Notes: generated from the letters alone by a model not told the origin. DNA of 7,105 nucleotides from JALWSI01 sp964569095 [NCBI: uncultured Aquificales bacterium] (GCA_964569095.1 CAZMTB010000056.1:1-7105); one strand, 5' to 3'; shown: positions 1 to 6,775, counted from the stretch's first letter. Program-made: numbers and translations.

Positions 1-11
1 CACCTCCTTTA

Positions 12-38
12 CCCGCACCTGCGAGACGCAGGTGCGGG
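12..38. repeat. Perfect 12-bp inverted repeat (hairpin) in the leader of the first gene
   Basis: The arms CCCGCACCTGCG (12-23) and CGCAGGTGCGGG (27-38) are exact reverse complements around a 3-base AGA loop, giving a very stable GC-rich stem in RNA from either strand. Neither side is followed by a T run, so it is not a standard intrinsic terminator. It lies 41 bases before the ATG at 80. It could end an upstream transcript, act as a leader structure, or be a protein-binding palindrome; the sequence alone does not decide. Confidence 0.8.
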
Positions 39-64
39 CTCCTACCCCTTGACCCCGCTACGAG

Positions 65-74
65 AAAGGAGGAG
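65..74 (+). promoter_or_regulatory. Strong ribosome binding site of the Cys-rich protein gene
   Basis: AAAGGAGGAG lies with its GGAGG core ending 7 bases before the ATG at 80, an ideal spacing that fixes this start. Its AAAGGAGG (65-72) is exactly complementary to CCTCCTTT at 3-10, on the other side of the hairpin at 12-38, so the site might be masked in a folded leader. Confidence 0.8.
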
Positions 75-79
75 ACCAA

Positions 80-304
80 ATGGGCTGTGACAGGATCAAA
101 GATAACTTGAAAATATGCAACTGCACCTACGAGCCATGCGACAAGAAGGGCAAGTGCTGCGAGTGCCTTCAGTACCACCTGGCTAGGCACGAGCTGCCCG
201 CCTGTTGCTTTCCCGACTCTGCAGAAAGGACCTTCGACAGGTCCTTCGAGATGTTCATAAAGACCTACAGCGGCAACGGGGGTTCACGACCAAAAAAGAG
301 TTGA
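80..304 (+). CDS. Small cysteine-rich protein, DUF6485-like
   Basis: A 74-residue soluble protein with nine cysteines (C3, C13, C15, C20, C26, C27, C29, C42, C43) packed into its first 43 residues. The order CNCTYEPC, then KGKCCECL, then ELPACCFP, then a tail with [10 protein letters not shown] matches my memory of the small bacterial family annotated as DUF6485. The function of that family is not established. The cysteine spacing suggests binding of a metal such as zinc or an iron-sulfur cluster, which is inference. No signal peptide or membrane segment is visible, so it is probably cytosolic. The ATG at 80 has a strong ribosome site 7 bases upstream. It seems to stand alone: the next gene begins 82 bases later with a weaker ribosome site. 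Confidence is high that it is a real gene and moderate for the family name. Confidence 0.8.
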   Translation: MGCDRIKDNLKICNCTYEPCDKKGKCCECLQYHLARHELPACCFPDSAERTFDRSFEMFIKTYSGNGGSRPKKS

Positions 305-331
305 AATTGCTTACGCTGCATTTGACCCTGC

Positions 332-355
332 CCTCTCCATGCCATAGGAGAGAGG
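332..355. repeat. Weak inverted repeat between the Cys-rich gene and the HD-GYP gene
   Basis: CTCTCC (333-338) pairs with GGAGAG (347-352) around an 8-base loop; a one-base shifted register CCTCTC/GAGAGG (332-337 with 350-355) also pairs. No T tract follows on either strand, so a terminator call is weak. It is the only structure I see in the 82-base gap 305-386; no convincing promoter is visible there. Confidence 0.4.
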
Positions 356-386
356 AAACGGGAGTGGCGAAAGGCGGCAATCTTAT

Positions 387-1805
387 TTGGAAGATAGAGG
401 GGAAAGAAGGAAAAACCTGCTACTAAGAGTGGAAGAGGGGTTATCCTCCTTCTCTCTGAAGGTGAAGATGACCATCCTCTTCTCGCTGCTTCTCCTCCTG
501 TTCGGTGCAATTACCCTGAATGTGGTGCTGAACTACCAAAAGAGGGTTCTTCTTAAAGCCATGAAAGAGAAAGGCGACCTTCTTACTAGGAACATGGCGA
601 GAAATGCCGCCCATGCCTTGCTCACCAACAACAAGCTCGAGTTAAGTGTCCTAGTGAACACCTTGAAGAAGACAGCAGATGTGGAATACTGCGCAATCGT
701 CGACCACCGAGGAATCGTGCAGATGCACTCGGATATCAGGATGATAGGGAAATCCGCAAAACTGGGGGTAGGCTCACCACAAGAAGGTTCGGACATTATC
801 CAGTTCGTTGCCCCCATAACCCACCAGAGAAAGAGGATAGGCACCGTCTATCTGGCACTCTCCACCAAAGACATGAAAACCCAACTGAACAGGTTCAAGT
901 TGAACCTAACCTTTTTTATCGTTCTCTTCGTGTTGATGGGATGCGGTATATTGGCTTGGTTAATCTCCCTATTTCTCAAGCCTCTGGAGAAGCTCTCCTC
1001 CGCAGCCCACGAAGTGGGAGACGGAAACCTAAATGTACAGGCAGACGTGAAGAGCAAGGACGAGGTAGGACAACTGGCCATAACCTTCAATCAAATGGTT
1101 ATAAACCTAAATAGCGCCTATTCAGAGATAGAAGAAGGATATCTACAGGCAGTCCAATCCTTAGCCATGGCGGTGGAGGCCAAAGACCGATACACCAAGG
1201 GCCATTGCGACAGGGTGGTCTTCTACTCCACGGTGATAGCCCAGAATCTGGACATATCCGAGAAGGAGATAGTAGAGTTGCAGCTTGCGTCTCAACTCCA
1301 CGATATCGGCAAGATAGGTGTACCAGAGGCTGTTCTCAACAAACCGGGCAGATTGGAACCCTCAGAGATGAAGATCATCCAAAAACACCCTGTAATTGGA
1401 TACCGCATACTGAGTCCAGCCCGGTTCTTACGGGGGGTAGCAAAACTGGTATTGGAACATCACGAGAGGTTTGACGGCAAGGGATACCCTGACGGAAAAA
1501 GAGGAGAGGAGATCTCCCTGCTGAGCAGGATTCTTTGTCTCGCAGACACCTTTGATGCACTCACCAGTGACAGACCATACCGAAAGGGAATGCCATTGGA
1601 GAAAAGCATATCCATAATACTGGAAAACAGAGGTACTCAGTTTGATCCCAAGCTCGTGGACCTATTCTGGACCCTTGTAAAAAGAGGTGAAATGGAATAT
1701 TCCAATCAGAAGAAAGATCAGTGCCTGCTCATAAAGCACCTGATACACCTTCGAGCTACAGAGGAAGAGGTGAAGAATCTGGAGGAAACGGCTGAAAAAG
1801 AGTAA
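387..1805 (+). CDS. Membrane HAMP/HD-GYP protein, likely cyclic-di-GMP phosphodiesterase
   Basis: Predicted inner-membrane signalling protein of 472 residues that should hydrolyse cyclic-di-GMP. Order: short basic N-terminus, membrane helix about 28-50, extracytoplasmic sensor region about 51-175, second helix about 176-197, HAMP linker to about 245 (Pro199 and DEVGQL at 225-230), then the HD-GYP domain about 255-445. Catalytic signatures are intact: H273 in KGH, HDIGKIGVP from 305, H334 in KHP, H358/H359, GYP at 366-368, and LADTFDALTSDRPYR with D387 and D390. HD-GYP enzymes use such residues to bind two or three metals. The sensor region is about 125 residues, enough for a small PAS/Cache-like fold, but I cannot name its ligand. 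The TTG start at 387 has AAGGCGG upstream; GTG at 429 and ATG at 468 are alternatives, but the latter removes the basic residues preceding helix 1. The 3' end overlaps the lipoprotein gene, suggesting co-expression. Confidence 0.94.
   Translation: MEDRGERRKNLLLRVEEGLSSFSLKVKMTILFSLLLLLFGAITLNVVLNYQKRVLLKAMKEKGDLLTRNMARNAAHALLTNNKLELSVLVNTLKKTADVEYCAIVDHRGIVQMHSDIRMIGKSAKLGVGSPQEGSDIIQFVAPITHQRKRIGTVYLALSTKDMKTQLNRFKLNLTFFIVLFVLMGCGILAWLISLFLKPLEKLSSAAHEVGDGNLNVQADVKSKDEVGQLAITFNQMVINLNSAYSEIEEGYLQAVQSLAMAVEAKDRYTKGHCDRVVFYSTVIAQNLDISEKEIVELQLASQLHDIGKIGVPEAVLNKPGRLEPSEMKIIQKHPVIGYRILSPARFLRGVAKLVLEHHERFDGKGYPDGKRGEEISLLSRILCLADTFDALTSDRPYRKGMPLEKSISIILENRGTQFDPKLVDLFWTLVKRGEMEYSNQKKDQCLLIKHLIHLRATEEEVKNLEETAEKE
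1781..1785 (+). promoter_or_regulatory. Ribosome binding site supporting a CTG start for the lipoprotein gene
   Basis: GGAGG at 1781-1785 is followed, 6 bases later, by an in-frame CTG at 1792. No ATG, GTG or TTG stands at a suitable distance in this frame. The first conventional start, TTG at 1819, has no good ribosome site and would cut off the basic part of the signal peptide. Confidence 0.55.
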
Positions 1806-2658
1806 ACTCTCCATAGGGTTGCTGGCAGTTTTCATGGTGGGGTGCGTGAGCACCACGGGAAACCACTACACGCTAGGCCAACGCTTGCTTGCCTCAAGAG
1901 AGTACCACAAAAGTCTGGAAGAACTTGCAAAAACCCCCGCTAACTCTCCCGAGTTCTCCAAGGCTCAAAAGTACATGCAGAAGGCTGCAAAAAAGATTTG
2001 CGTGGCAGACTTCTTTTTGCGCCGTGCCATAGCCTCATTGGGAAGAGGAGAGTACAAAAGGGCCCTTGCTCAAGTGAAAAGGTCCCTGAAGGTGTATCCC
2101 ACCTACAAACCAGCCCTGATGGTGAAGAGACAGATAGAGGAGAAGCTTGCAGTCACGGCAAAAAGAATAACACCCCCAGCTAAAAAGGCCAGAAGGTCTT
2201 CAGAAAAGAAGCAGATGGCCATTGCAACACAGAACGGCACAACAAACACCTCCCAAGCGGATCTGACCAGGGTCAAAGAGAATTATGAAGGTTCAAAAAG
2301 GCTCTATTATCGGGGCAAGAGGGCCTACGACAGGGGAGAGATTGAAAGGGCAAAGAGAATCTGGAAGGTAGCCCTCCAAAGATATCCCCTTCCCAACAGA
2401 TTCAACTCTCTCACAAAGAAGTCCCTTACCGACCTATTGGTGAAAGAGGGATTGGAATACTACGGATCGGGCCGATGGGCTAAGGCCATAACCTCGTGGG
2501 AAGAAGCGATAAAGGTGGATCCTTCGGTCTCCAAAAAGGTAGATTCTTACATTGAAAGAGCAAGAATGAATATGGAGGCCATTAAAGAATTAGAGGAATC
2601 CTCTACCAAGGAAAACTCCACAACCACACAACAATCAAAAGGAGGAATGTTACAGTGA
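1792..2658 (+). CDS. Predicted lipoprotein with TPR-like repeats, probable CTG start
   Basis: From CTG at 1792 the product is 288 residues and begins MKKSKLSIGLLAVFMVGC: a basic n-region, a hydrophobic core and a lipobox-like MVGC with Cys18 as the lipidation site. The conventional TTG at 1819 (279 residues) would lose KKSK. The mature part is helical with TPR-like units at about 74-109 (GRGEYKRALAQVKRSLKVYP), 170-199 (DRGEIERAKRIWKVALQRYP) and 215-245 (GSGRWAKAITSWEEAIKVDP). A basic Lys/Arg/Thr-rich linker (about 119-158) separates the first unit from the others, and the tail (about 270-285) is Ser/Thr/Gln rich. TPR units normally hold protein partners, so this is probably an envelope scaffold; the partner is unknown. 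It overlaps the HD-GYP gene by 14 bases, which suggests a shared pathway such as surface attachment, polysaccharide export or motility, but that is inference. It converges with the radical SAM gene, overlapping it by 9 bases. Confidence 0.8.
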   Translation: MKKSKLSIGLLAVFMVGCVSTTGNHYTLGQRLLASREYHKSLEELAKTPANSPEFSKAQKYMQKAAKKICVADFFLRRAIASLGRGEYKRALAQVKRSLKVYPTYKPALMVKRQIEEKLAVTAKRITPPAKKARRSSEKKQMAIATQNGTTNTSQADLTRVKENYEGSKRLYYRGKRAYDRGEIERAKRIWKVALQRYPLPNRFNSLTKKSLTDLLVKEGLEYYGSGRWAKAITSWEEAIKVDPSVSKKVDSYIERARMNMEAIKELEESSTKENSTTTQQSKGGMLQ

Positions 2659-3555
2659 AAGATATCCCCTATGCGAGCACACCTCCACAAGATGGGGATT
2701 GGCCTCCAGCTCCGAGATTGCCGCGTCTATCTGGGAGAGCAAACGCTCCTTCTCGTGGGGCAATCTGCCGTTCACAGGCAGGTAGTTGGAGACGTGATCC
2801 GAGAGGAAGGTGGTGTGAATGTCCAACCTCTCCAGCAAGAGCCTGGTTTCGTAGAGCACCGTCAGGCAAGAGGCCATCTTGAACTCTCCCCTCTCCACCT
2901 CTTCGGCCAAAGGAGTACCCCTCTGCATGATGTAGGTCCTGAGACGCACGAAGTGGGGTGCAACCTGGTTGAGAACCGAGGCACTCTCCAAGGCGTGCTC
3001 CCTCCACCTCTCTTCGCCCCCTATTCCCATGATCAGGTAGAGTGAGAGCTGAAAATCGCACTCTATCGCCTTCCTGCCGCCAATAACCATCTCCTCTGGA
3101 GTCAATCCCTTCTTTATCCTCTTCAAGATCGCAGGGTCTCCGGATTCGAGACCCACATGAAACCTCGTCAAACCTGCGCTGCGTAACTCCTTCAACTCCT
3201 CCTTGGGTTTGCGGTACAGGGTCTTTCCCCTGGTATAGGCGGTAACCCTAATCACTTGGGAGAACTCACGGTATATGGCCCTAAGAACCCTGCACAGGTC
3301 CTTGGTCTTCATCACGAGCACGTCGGAGTCTCCGAGAAAGACGGTTCTTGGCCCTCCACCAAAGAGCGATGCCGCCTTTTTGACGTCCTCTATAACCTCG
3401 TCGGCCTCTCTAACCGAGAACTGAACATCCCTGTACATCCCGCAAAAGGTACACTGGTTCCAATGGCAACCTCGGGTCACCCTGAACAGCACGCTCTCTG
3501 CTTCGCTGGGAGGACGATAGGGGGGCATCTCGTAAGGGGCGTGGAAGAAGATCAT
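2650..3555 (-). CDS. Radical SAM protein of the COG1032/Elp3-like type, function unknown
   Basis: A 301-residue radical SAM enzyme from the ATG at 3555. The iron-sulfur motif is CHWNQCTFC (C30, C35, C38), a C-x4-C-x2-C spacing rather than the classic C-x3-C-x2-C; from memory, relatives with a TRGCxxNxCTFCGMY motif share this spacing. Other barrel signatures include FLGDSDVL, FHVGLESGD (Glu137, likely in SAM binding) and LIMGIGG. There is no obvious N-terminal B12-binding domain or C-terminal TRAM domain, so it is neither a typical B12 methylase nor a tRNA methylthiotransferase. The substrate is unknown. AAAGGAGG lies 10 bases before the ATG; a GTG at 3576 would add seven residues but would put that ribosome site inside the gene. 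The family usually opens with a stretch close to YRPPSEA, which fits the shorter start. It follows comEC after a 72-base gap and is probably on the same transcript. Confidence 0.9.
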   Translation of the reverse strand: MIFFHAPYEMPPYRPPSEAESVLFRVTRGCHWNQCTFCGMYRDVQFSVREADEVIEDVKKAASLFGGGPRTVFLGDSDVLVMKTKDLCRVLRAIYREFSQVIRVTAYTRGKTLYRKPKEELKELRSAGLTRFHVGLESGDPAILKRIKKGLTPEEMVIGGRKAIECDFQLSLYLIMGIGGEERWREHALESASVLNQVAPHFVRLRTYIMQRGTPLAEEVERGEFKMASCLTVLYETRLLLERLDIHTTFLSDHVSNYLPVNGRLPHEKERLLSQIDAAISELEANPHLVEVCSHRGYLSL

Positions 3556-3565
3556 CTCTACTGGG

Positions 3566-3573
3566 CCTCCTTT
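3566..3573 (-). promoter_or_regulatory. Ribosome binding site deciding the radical SAM start
   Basis: On the minus strand AAAGGAGG occupies 3573-3566, 10 bases before the ATG at 3555-3553. The upstream GTG at 3576 lies ahead of this site, so the site favours the ATG. The spacing is slightly long but workable. Confidence 0.6.
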
Positions 3574-3627
3574 CACTCTCCCCTCACCTATCTAGAAAGG
3601 TATGCCATCCTGAACGTAGATTCAACC

Positions 3628-5421
3628 CTATTGAGGAAATACGCCTATTCTCCGCTTGCCCAAGGGTCTAACACCGAAGCAACCCACCCTCTCTTCCCGT
3701 AACAGGGGCCTCAACCCCTTCCTCCCCCCACTATCCAGGTAGAGCCTCATGGGAACCACGGCCTCTCGGATGGATAGAACCTCCAGAACATCCAACGCCT
3801 CAAGGGACCTGCGAGACGATCCGGTTATCACCACCTTCTCCAGGGTGTCGGCATCCCTCTCCATGAGACCGGGCAAGACGCATCTCTCCAACTTGTAGCT
3901 AGAGAGAGGAGGCAGAGTGAGGTAAAAACCCCCTTTCCACCTGCAGAGAAGCACGGGCCTCGACCCATGTACTAGCTCTACTACCCCGTCTTTTGCCAGA
4001 ACGCCCTTGAATGCAAAGAGAAGCACCACCAAACCCAAAGGCAGAAGTGCCAACAGGCGGTTCCTCACCAATAGCAGGATCACTAGAGAGGCGAGAAGGG
4101 CCAGAAGCAAGAGGGAGTCACCCAGAGTGATCCAGTGAAAGAACCTTTCTGAACCCACCACCGAGATTCCCTTGAGGAACGCCCTGGAGAGTGCCACCAG
4201 AGGGGCCCCAACCACCTTGCTCCACGCCGTAGGCATGAAAAAGGAGAGAGGCACCCAGAGAAACCCTCCTGCGATCAAGAGTGAGGCCAAAGGGGTTAAG
4301 AGAAGGTTCGACACGGGTGCCGTAACCGAGATCCTGTGAAAGAGTAATCCCAGCCAAGGCCACAGAAAGAGGGGAAGAAGAAGGGAGATGGCCAACCATA
4401 CCGCCACCCCCTCCAGCACCCTGGATAGTCTCAATCTATCCCCTACCCTTCTGCATACCTCCAGGATCACCATTATCCCCGCCATGGCCAGGTAAGTCAG
4501 CTGAAAGCCCTTCTGGAAGAGAAAGAGGGGGTTCACCAGAAGGAGCACCAGGAGAGAGGCTGCCACTGCAGCGAAGAGGGGCCTCTCCCTTCCCGCCACC
4601 CGGGCCACCAGATAGAGAGAAAGCATCAAGGCAGCCCTGAGGGCAGATGCCCTGCCACCTGTCAGCATAACGTACAGGAAGATAAGAGGTATCGTGAGAA
4701 TGGAAGCAAGGTTCCAAGGAACGAGTACGGGCGATACCACCATGGTTGGCCGTAAACAGGCCAACACCCTGAGAACCAGACCAAGCATAGAGAAGATAAC
4801 CAAGGCAACCACTCCCACGTGAAACCCCGATACCGCGAGAAGGTGGGCAAGTCCCGATGCCCTGAAGTGTGATCGCAGTTGTCGGGAGAGCTGCTCCCTC
4901 ATGCCCATCACCAAAGCGGCAAGGAGGGAACCAACCTCTTCTCCAAACGCCTCCCGTATCTTCAAGTAGAGTGAGGATCTGAGGCGGTGCAGGTAAAGAG
5001 ACAGGGGATTCCCAGTACCAACGCCCGCAAATTTGACCCTTTCACACCATCCCTTCAGGTGCCTGAACCGAAGCAGGTCATCCCAGTCAAGATCAGTGGT
5101 ACAGGGGTTGAGAGGGATCACCCTCGCCTCTATCCACACCCTGTCCCCAAACCTGAGGGGAAAGTCCAAGTCAAAGGGAGAGGCCAGGGAGACCACAGGA
5201 GAGGGGGCCGCTTCAAGCTTCACCAAGAGCCGGGTCAAGCCGTAAACCTGCACGGGGTCATCCACCAGCACACCGTAACCGGTGATAACCCCGCCTGGAG
5301 GATACAAACCGAGGATCGCCCCTCTCCGCTGCAGAGAGAGCGCGATCCTCGCTACGGTCAATAGAAGAAAGGCAACGACAACAAGGGCTACAACACCCTT
5401 CTCGCGTCTCTGCTCTATCAA
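3628..5421 (-). CDS. comEC: ComEC/Rec2-family DNA uptake channel with a degenerate C-terminal domain
   Basis: Polytopic inner-membrane protein of 597 residues, the channel that carries single-stranded DNA into the cytoplasm in natural transformation. After a short charged N-terminus comes a membrane segment (about 9-30), then an extracytoplasmic OB-fold-like region (DUF4131 type, about 40-130) with two cysteines (C107, C126) in NPCTTDLDWDDLLRFRHLKGWC. The competence core follows (about 155-470) with hallmarks HLLAVSGFHVG (193-203), TGGRASALRAALM (254-266), GFQLTYLA (305-312) and TAPVSNLLLTPLAS (367-380). Many homologues end in a beta-lactamase-like domain; here about 475-597 keeps only its outline, and the place expected for HxHxDH reads ITGSSRRS (532-539), with no metal ligands. 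The start is TTG, overlapping the HU stop (TTGA), with AAGGAGG only one base upstream, so its exact position is uncertain. No pilus or other com genes are in the window, so actual competence is unproven. Confidence 0.93.
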   Translation of the reverse strand: MIEQRREKGVVALVVVAFLLLTVARIALSLQRRGAILGLYPPGGVITGYGVLVDDPVQVYGLTRLLVKLEAAPSPVVSLASPFDLDFPLRFGDRVWIEARVIPLNPCTTDLDWDDLLRFRHLKGWCERVKFAGVGTGNPLSLYLHRLRSSLYLKIREAFGEEVGSLLAALVMGMREQLSRQLRSHFRASGLAHLLAVSGFHVGVVALVIFSMLGLVLRVLACLRPTMVVSPVLVPWNLASILTIPLIFLYVMLTGGRASALRAALMLSLYLVARVAGRERPLFAAVAASLLVLLLVNPLFLFQKGFQLTYLAMAGIMVILEVCRRVGDRLRLSRVLEGVAVWLAISLLLPLFLWPWLGLLFHRISVTAPVSNLLLTPLASLLIAGGFLWVPLSFFMPTAWSKVVGAPLVALSRAFLKGISVVGSERFFHWITLGDSLLLLALLASLVILLLVRNRLLALLPLGLVVLLFAFKGVLAKDGVVELVHGSRPVLLCRWKGGFYLTLPPLSSYKLERCVLPGLMERDADTLEKVVITGSSRRSLEALDVLEVLSIREAVVPMRLYLDSGGRKGLRPLLREERVGCFGVRPLGKRRIGVFPQ

Positions 5422-5693
5422 TCCTCCTTAACTATGCGCATGTGCCTGCTCGGCCTGAAGCGCACGACGTTCCGCGGAGGGATGGGAACCTCCTTACCTG
5501 TGGAGAGGTTACGACCCTTGGTCCTCTTTGAGGGATAAGCCGCAAAACTTCCGAAACGGCGAATAACCACCTCTTCCCCGTTTTTAAGCGCATCTATCAC
5601 TATCTTCAAGGTGAGATTGACCGCTTCTTCAGCATCCGCCCTGGAATACCCCGTGGCATTCATCACCGCCTCTATCAAGTCTGCCTTTATCAT
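5418..5693 (-). CDS. hup: HU/IHF-family DNA-binding protein with Leu63 in place of Pro63
   Basis: A 91-residue histone-like protein, normal length for HU, that binds and bends DNA as a dimer. The helical dimerisation half (1-40) and the FGSF turn (47-50) are intact, followed by the beta arm about 53-75 and the closing strand and helix. At the arm tip the usual GRNPxTG reads GRNLSTG: residue 63, a proline that wedges between base pairs in most HU/IHF proteins, is Leu (codon CTC). The arm remains basic (KRTKGRN) and keeps IPP at 71-73, so it probably still binds DNA, perhaps with weaker or different bending; that is inference. The ATG overlaps the prfA stop (ATGA), with GGAGG 10 bases upstream, so translation is probably coupled to prfA. 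Whether this is the main HU or a second paralogue cannot be told from the window. Confidence 0.95.
   Translation of the reverse strand: MIKADLIEAVMNATGYSRADAEEAVNLTLKIVIDALKNGEEVVIRRFGSFAAYPSKRTKGRNLSTGKEVPIPPRNVVRFRPSRHMRIVKED
5423..5429 (-). promoter_or_regulatory. Ribosome binding site of comEC, unusually close to the start
   Basis: On the minus strand AAGGAGG (5429-5423) sits in the last codons of the HU gene, and only one base separates it from the TTG at 5421-5419, against a usual 5-9. No later ATG or GTG gives a better fit; the next in-frame TTG is at codon 21, inside the first membrane segment. Translation may rely on ribosomes ending on the HU stop and restarting here. Confidence 0.5.
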
Positions 5694-6775
5694 GTAGCGT
5701 CGTCCTCCCTCTTATCTCCGAATGACTCGAGCTTCATGGCCTGATCGTAAGCAGCCAGAGCCTCTATCAACTCGTCAAGTTCGCCGGCCATTATGGCGTC
5801 CAGCTTGTAGAGTGTCAATCCTATCCTGTGATCCGTAACCCTGTTCTGGGGAAAGTTGTAGGTGCGTACTCTCTCGCTCCTGTCCCCGGTACCCACCTGT
5901 TTTCTCCTGTCTTCCGACACCTTGGCCCGGGCCTCTTGCTCCATCTTGTCCTTCAACTTGGCCCGGAGCATCCTCATGGCCTTCTCCCTGTTCTTGTGCT
6001 GGGAACGCTCGTCCTGACATTGAACCACTATGCCCGTGGGCAGGTGGGTTATGCGAACGGCAGAATCTGTAACATTTACGTGCTGTCCCCCAGGTCCACT
6101 GGAACGGTAGAGGTCTATTCTCAAATCCTCCGGCCTTATCTCCACCTCCACCTCCTCCGTCTCCGGGAGGACCGCCACGGTGGCCGTAGAGGTGTGTATC
6201 CGCCCCCCAGATTCGGTCTCCGGCACCCTCTGAACCCTGTGCACCCCACTCTCGTACTTGAGGAGGGAATAGACGTTCTTTCCCTGAATGGAGGCCACCA
6301 CCTCCTTCACCCCGCCAAGATCCGTCAGGTGCTCGTCCAGTATCTCTATCTTCCAACCCTTCGACTCACCGTATCTCTGGTACATGCGAAAGAGCTCCTG
6401 GGCAAAGAGGGCAGCCTCTTCTCCCCCAGCCCCGGCCCTGATCTCAAGAAAGACAGACTTGGAATCCCTTGGATCTTTGGGTATCAGCATGAGTTTAAGC
6501 TCTTTCAGGAGGTTCTCCCTCTCCTCCCTCAATCGAGGAAGCTCCTCCTTTGCCAGCTCCCTCAGCTCGGGATCGCTCTCCTCGAGCATGGCCGAGGCGT
6601 CCGCTATCTCGGCTTCTACCCTTTTGAAACGGCGGTAGGCCTTGATGAGGGGGGCAAGTTCGGAGTGCTCTTTGGCCAGCACCTGGTAACGCTTGAAGTC
6701 GCCAGACGCCCCTGCCAGTTCCTCCTCCAGCTCAACGAACCTTCTCTCAGCCTCTTCCAGCTTCTGAAGAATCAT
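5690..6775 (-). CDS. prfA: Peptide chain release factor 1 (RF1)
   Basis: Full-length class I release factor of 361 residues, which recognises UAA and UAG in the ribosomal A site and triggers peptide release. Domain 1 is a helical coiled region (about 1-105); the PCRF domain begins at [20 protein letters not shown] (107-126). The anticodon-like tripeptide PET (185-187, in [14 protein letters not shown]) is of the RF1 PxT type, not the SPF of RF2. The catalytic GGQ is at 229-231 in [11 protein letters not shown], with the glutamine that PrmC methylates. The tail [22 protein letters not shown] is typical. No prmC/hemK gene, a common neighbour, follows; the HU gene takes that place. The ATG overlaps the thyX stop by four bases (ATGA); a GGAGGG lies about 13 bases upstream, rather far, so translational coupling to thyX seems likely. 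Confidence 0.98.
   Translation of the reverse strand: MILQKLEEAERRFVELEEELAGASGDFKRYQVLAKEHSELAPLIKAYRRFKRVEAEIADASAMLEESDPELRELAKEELPRLREERENLLKELKLMLIPKDPRDSKSVFLEIRAGAGGEEAALFAQELFRMYQRYGESKGWKIEILDEHLTDLGGVKEVVASIQGKNVYSLLKYESGVHRVQRVPETESGGRIHTSTATVAVLPETEEVEVEIRPEDLRIDLYRSSGPGGQHVNVTDSAVRITHLPTGIVVQCQDERSQHKNREKAMRMLRAKLKDKMEQEARAKVSEDRRKQVGTGDRSERVRTYNFPQNRVTDHRIGLTLYKLDAIMAGELDELIEALAAYDQAMKLESFGDKREDDAT

Noticed and set aside
305-386. Inverted repeat 332-355 as an intrinsic terminator of the Cys-rich gene
   Set aside because: The stem is only 6 bp with an 8-base loop and is followed by AGGAAACGG instead of a T run.
265-510. An 81-codon minus-strand open frame spanning the gap before the HD-GYP gene
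   Set aside because: It overlaps both flanking genes, has low-complexity Arg/Pro/Ser content and no recognisable domain.
2669-3061. Open frames of 124-130 codons on both strands inside the radical SAM gene
   Set aside because: They are alternative frames of a gene with clear motifs; the compositions look like frame shadows.
3597-3625. Possible promoter for the radical SAM gene on the minus strand: TTGAAT, 17 bases, TACCTT
   Set aside because: The spacing is right, but only about four and three of six bases match the consensus; too weak to annotate without transcript data.
3256-3702. A 148-codon plus-strand open frame opposite the radical SAM gene and the end of comEC
   Set aside because: It is antisense to two well-supported genes, has no good ribosome site and shows no recognisable domain.
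6210-6225. RF1 tripeptide reads PET rather than the PAT of Escherichia coli
   Set aside because: PxT is the RF1 class motif and the middle residue varies between phyla, so this is normal.
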